From: Paraglaciecola sp030730205
GTDB taxonomy: Bacteria > Pseudomonadota > Gammaproteobacteria > Enterobacterales > Alteromonadaceae
Direction: 5' to 3'
Assembly (NCBI RefSeq): GCF_052119645.1
Contig: NZ_JBGQOM010000013.1
Coordinates: 65,135-129,134, forward strand
Length of the DNA: 64,000 nucleotides
In this document: in pieces, positions 61,401 to 64,000 of the stretch
Position numbering within the stretch: position 1 is the stretch's first letter
How the letters are laid out: each line of letters begins with the position of its first letter
The notes under the pieces: model-generated
What the model saw: the letters and a program-made list of their open reading frames with translations, nothing else
Told to the model about the DNA's origin: nothing
Databases searched by the model: none
Made by a program: the position numbers and the translations under genes

Positions 61401-63029
61401 ATGCAGTTAATAAATCGCCTTTCACATATTACTCTGAGCGTTAATCAATTATTGTTTCTAACCTGTGCTTATATCGCTTTGGTTTTGAATATTCCATTTT
61501 TCAGCAAAGTAATAGATGCCGTAACTATCAACCAAGATTTTAATGTTTGGTTTTTACTTTCTGTTCCATTGGTATTGTTATGTCTAACTGTGCTTTTTCA
61601 CAGCATTTTTGCATTCAGACCTTTACTGAAACCTTTTTTAATTTTTTCTGTTTTATTATCGTCATTACTATTTTATGCAACCTATCACTACGGCATTATT
61701 TTTGATTATGGTATGGTGCAAAACACAATTGAAACCGATACAGCAGAAGCGTTGTCGTATATCAATGTTTATGCGGTGTGCACATTCCTTGTATTAGGTT
61801 TACTTCCTGCGCTGTTAATTTATTTTGTTAAAATTCGCCCAGCATCATTAGTCAGAGAACTGAGCAGTAGAATTCAACTGATAGTTATATCAATCTTAAT
61901 TTTATCTACTCTAGTTGGTGTATTTTATGTCAACTTTGCTTCTGTCGGCAGAAATAATAGAGAGTTGACCTCATATATAACGCCTTTCAAGCTGTATGAA
62001 GCATCGTTCAAATATGTAAACCGTTCATTGAATAATGCAGCGCGACCTTTTCATATGCTAGACGCTAAACCAACGCTCATTTATCCTGTTAAACAGTCAA
62101 ATGTAACCGTTCTAGTAATAGGTGAGACTGCCAGAGCCAAAAACTACGCGTTAAATGGTTATCATAAACCCACCAACGCACATACTGATGATATTGGTCT
62201 TATTTCATTTTCAAATGTGAGTTCTTGTGGCACGGCGACTGCCGTATCGCTACCTTGCATGTTTTCTCGCTTGAACAGGGATGAATACGACAAACATATA
62301 GCTGTTTCAGAACAGAACGCCATCGATCTCATTCATCTAGCAGGCGCTGATGTTTTGTGGATAGACAATAACAATGGAGGTTGCAAAGAGGTTTGCTCAC
62401 GCGTGGAGTCAGTCTTTATTGATGAAAAAAGTCCTAATAGTTTTTGTGATGGTGAATATTGTTTTGATGAGGTTCTACTTGAATATTTGAATGACAAATT
62501 AAATAATTTATCGGCAAAATCAACGTTAATCGTACTCCATGTAATGGGGTCACATGGCCCTACCTATTATAGAAGATACCCAAAAGAACATCGTAAATTC
62601 ACCCCTGATTGCCCTCGCAGTGATATTCAAAATTGCACCAATGAAACACTCATGAATACTTACGACAACACGATTTTGTATACTGATTTTATATTAAGCA
62701 AAGTCGTAGAATCACTAGAAAATTTATCAAAATCTAAAAATGTTAATGCATCAATGTTTTATATTTCCGACCATGGGGAATCACTTGGTGAGAACGGCAT
62801 TTATCTACATGGTTTACCGTATGCATTTGCTCCAACAGACCAAACACATATTCCAATGTTATTCTGGCAAAACAGCCTGACACAGCCATATGATGTCGAA
62901 TGTATTAAAAATCATTCAAAAGATGAAATTTCACAGGATAACTTCTTCGATATATTACTTGGCATGTTGTCAGTGAAAACTAATGTTTATAAACAGCAAC
63001 AAGATACCTTCGCTTCATGTCGCAATTAG
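61401..63029 (+). CDS. eptA: Phosphoethanolamine-lipid A transferase
   Basis: 542 residues: five N-terminal helices and a periplasmic sulfatase-like domain. TVLVIGETARAKNYALNGY (metal-binding Glu), the Thr nucleophile in SSCGTATAVSLPCMFSR and SDHGESLGENGIYLHG (metal ligands) are the EptA/MCR hallmarks, with several paired cysteines. It should add phosphoethanolamine to lipid A and lower polymyxin binding. The frame opens at 61341; ATG 61401 gives a normal start 14 bases after the previous stop. Confidence 0.94.
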   Translation: MQLINRLSHITLSVNQLLFLTCAYIALVLNIPFFSKVIDAVTINQDFNVWFLLSVPLVLLCLTVLFHSIFAFRPLLKPFLIFSVLLSSLLFYATYHYGIIFDYGMVQNTIETDTAEALSYINVYAVCTFLVLGLLPALLIYFVKIRPASLVRELSSRIQLIVISILILSTLVGVFYVNFASVGRNNRELTSYITPFKLYEASFKYVNRSLNNAARPFHMLDAKPTLIYPVKQSNVTVLVIGETARAKNYALNGYHKPTNAHTDDIGLISFSNVSSCGTATAVSLPCMFSRLNRDEYDKHIAVSEQNAIDLIHLAGADVLWIDNNNGGCKEVCSRVESVFIDEKSPNSFCDGEYCFDEVLLEYLNDKLNNLSAKSTLIVLHVMGSHGPTYYRRYPKEHRKFTPDCPRSDIQNCTNETLMNTYDNTILYTDFILSKVVESLENLSKSKNVNASMFYISDHGESLGENGIYLHGLPYAFAPTDQTHIPMLFWQNSLTQPYDVECIKNHSKDEISQDNFFDILLGMLSVKTNVYKQQQDTFASCRN

Positions 63030-63043
63030 ATTGATATTCAAAA

Positions 63044-63454
63044 ATGGAAACTAATGCAATGCCTACGCAACAAAATAAAACAGTTTTATTTTTTGATGTT
63101 AAGTCTAAGCCGAGAGGAATCAAGCGCCTTATTCTAGCAACCAAAAATTCAGCCAGAGCACTGACTTGGTTGTTTAAAAATGAGTCGGCATTTAGGCAAG
63201 AATGTGTCGCATTATTTGCCGCGATCCCAGTATCGTTTGCACTCAACATTACGTTAAGCGAACAAATAATACTGATTGGCTCAGTGTTATTCGTGATGTT
63301 ATGCGAGATAGTGAATACTGCAATAGAAGTTGTCATTGATCGAATAAGTTTAGAAATTCATCCCTTGTCAGGATTAGCGAAAGATTTAGGCTCTGCTGTA
63401 GTTTCAATTAGTCTTATATTGGCGCTACTTGTTTGGCTAGTTGTTTGTTTATAA
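63044..63454 (+). CDS. dgkA: Diacylglycerol kinase
   Basis: 136 residues with three membrane helices and the DgkA blocks KNSARALTWLFKNESAFRQE and CEIVNTAIEVVIDRIS, followed by AKDLGSAVVSI. It phosphorylates diacylglycerol. EptA releases diacylglycerol when it takes phosphoethanolamine from phosphatidylethanolamine, so DgkA next to EptA recycles that product; this pairing is known in other bacteria. It lies 14 bases after eptA. Confidence 0.93.
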   Translation: METNAMPTQQNKTVLFFDVKSKPRGIKRLILATKNSARALTWLFKNESAFRQECVALFAAIPVSFALNITLSEQIILIGSVLFVMLCEIVNTAIEVVIDRISLEIHPLSGLAKDLGSAVVSISLILALLVWLVVCL

Positions 63455-63892
63455 ATAGCATCAAACTTACGTTTTATAGGTCAATTTATTATACTTTAAA
63501 AAGTTTCTATACATGTGCTTCAGCTAAAAGAGTGCAATTCAGGAATATTTTAAATAGTCCTATCAGGGTAAACTCAACGTCCGTTATCGAGAAAATTTAA
63601 AGTTTGTTAGACAAACTCTGATGATCCGCTTTCTGCTAATAAGGTTCGTTTACTGAATGACATGCCAACGGCAGGTAATGGCACATGGCCGATATTCGGC
63701 TTCGAGTGAATTGCAGCCATTGGAGCTAGCTTAGCCGAACGACTGCTATGCCCAAGAAAGCGGACGTAGATATTTATTGTGTATTGGTTACTTTATCTAA
63801 TTTCAATTAGCGAACCATGTACAATTATGAAACCATGTACAATTATGAAACCGTATGCGAACGTAAAACTACAAAACTTGTAGATATTAGTA
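63455..63892. other. Intergenic region with small repeats
   Basis: No gene is supported in 438 bases. A short hairpin AGTTTGT TAG ACAAACT lies at 63601-63617, and an 18-bp tandem pair at 63813-63848. No dgkA terminator with a T run is obvious. Confidence 0.5.
63813..63848. repeat. 18-bp direct tandem repeat, two copies
   Basis: AACCATGTACAATTATGA occurs twice in a row, followed by a diverged AACCGTATG. The second repeat ends 45 bases from the minus-strand stop codon of the gene at the window end. Confidence 0.85.
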
Positions 63893-64000
63893 TCACTCTT
63901 CAAGCAACTGCAACACCCCACATTCTTTAACTTTTCTATCATCTGTGCATGCCGAAGCCATGTCAGATAAGGTAAGCTTTAGCTCCTCAAGCTCTGCAAT
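63893..64000 (-). CDS. 3' end of a MerR-type regulator gene (cut by window)
   Basis: The minus strand encodes the last 35 residues, IAELEELKLTLSDMASACTD followed by DRKVKECGVLQLLEE and TGA at 63893-63895. A coiled coil ending in two cysteines (SAC...ECGVLQLL) is the C-terminus of heavy-metal MerR regulators such as ZntR and CadR. The rest lies beyond position 64000. The short length keeps confidence moderate. Confidence 0.55.
   Translation of the reverse strand: MAELEELKLTLSDMASACTDDRKVKECGVLQLLEE

Noticed and set aside
63813..63848. Two-copy 18-bp repeat as a CRISPR or iteron array
   Set aside because: Only two copies without spacers; no cas or replication gene nearby.

Overview
The window reads as chromosome of a marine gammaproteobacterium, most likely Alteromonadales (Paraglaciecola/Alteromonas/Glaciecola-like). 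This rests on the AT-rich base composition by eye, the secreted pectin-degrading enzyme, the LpoB lipoprotein block and the style of the gene families; no database search was possible. No rRNA or tRNA gene and no CRISPR array was seen.

Layout. 1-5.4 kb: the 3' part of a large secreted pectin methylesterase/pectate lyase and a secreted esterase. 5.5-10.6 kb: a DoxX protein, a ferredoxin-reductase/desaturase/dienelactone-hydrolase run, a CsbD stress protein and a GNAT enzyme. 10.7-11.2 kb: a decayed gene cut by a 171-bp MITE-like element. 11.2-21.6 kb: ordinary chromosomal genes (diguanylate cyclase, COG3014-LpoB-glycine-zipper lipoprotein block, flavin oxidoreductase, class C serine hydrolase, VOC protein, FKBP, endonuclease/phosphatase, cardiolipin synthase).

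22.2-56.3 kb is an accessory copper/heavy-metal island bounded by an IS30-like element with a broken transposase and an IS110-family element. It holds copAB (multicopper oxidase and outer-membrane CopB), a Fur-box-preceded FTR1 iron permease fused to a cytochrome c domain, an HMA protein, a CusRS-type two-component system divergent from a DUF411-CusCBA efflux operon, Met/His-rich and cytochrome proteins, and a MerR/P-type ATPase operon followed by a cupredoxin, an HMA-like protein, a YHS protein, DUF5676 and a methyltransferase. Then come a HflK/HflC-like pair (the HflK copy has an in-frame stop), an ATP-grasp-like protein, an amino acid permease and a helical-bundle protein. Three palindromes with the core ATTACA-N4-TGTAAT lie before copAB, the Cus operon and the MerR/ATPase region. 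I infer that they are operators of the CusR/CopR-like regulator and tie the three blocks into one copper regulon. The island also carries many gene fossils: a second copRS pair, a cytochrome fragment, an MFS tail and a permease head.

56.6-63.5 kb is a PmrAB-like envelope cluster: response regulator, sensor kinase, COG4705 membrane protein, BamA/TamA-like outer-membrane protein, EptA phosphoethanolamine transferase and DgkA. Three of its upstream regions carry hexamers repeated at 11-bp steps and ending in CTTAAG or CTAAAG, which look like a PmrA-type operator. The window ends inside the 3' end of a minus-strand gene that resembles a MerR regulator.

The most promising signals are: a predicted IS110 bridge RNA with two large stem-loops matching both element ends; two small secreted Cys proteins with an HSKH motif, each opening a copper operon behind the same operator core; the 11-bp-periodic operators; and the SPFH pair/ATP-grasp/permease/helical-bundle gene set.
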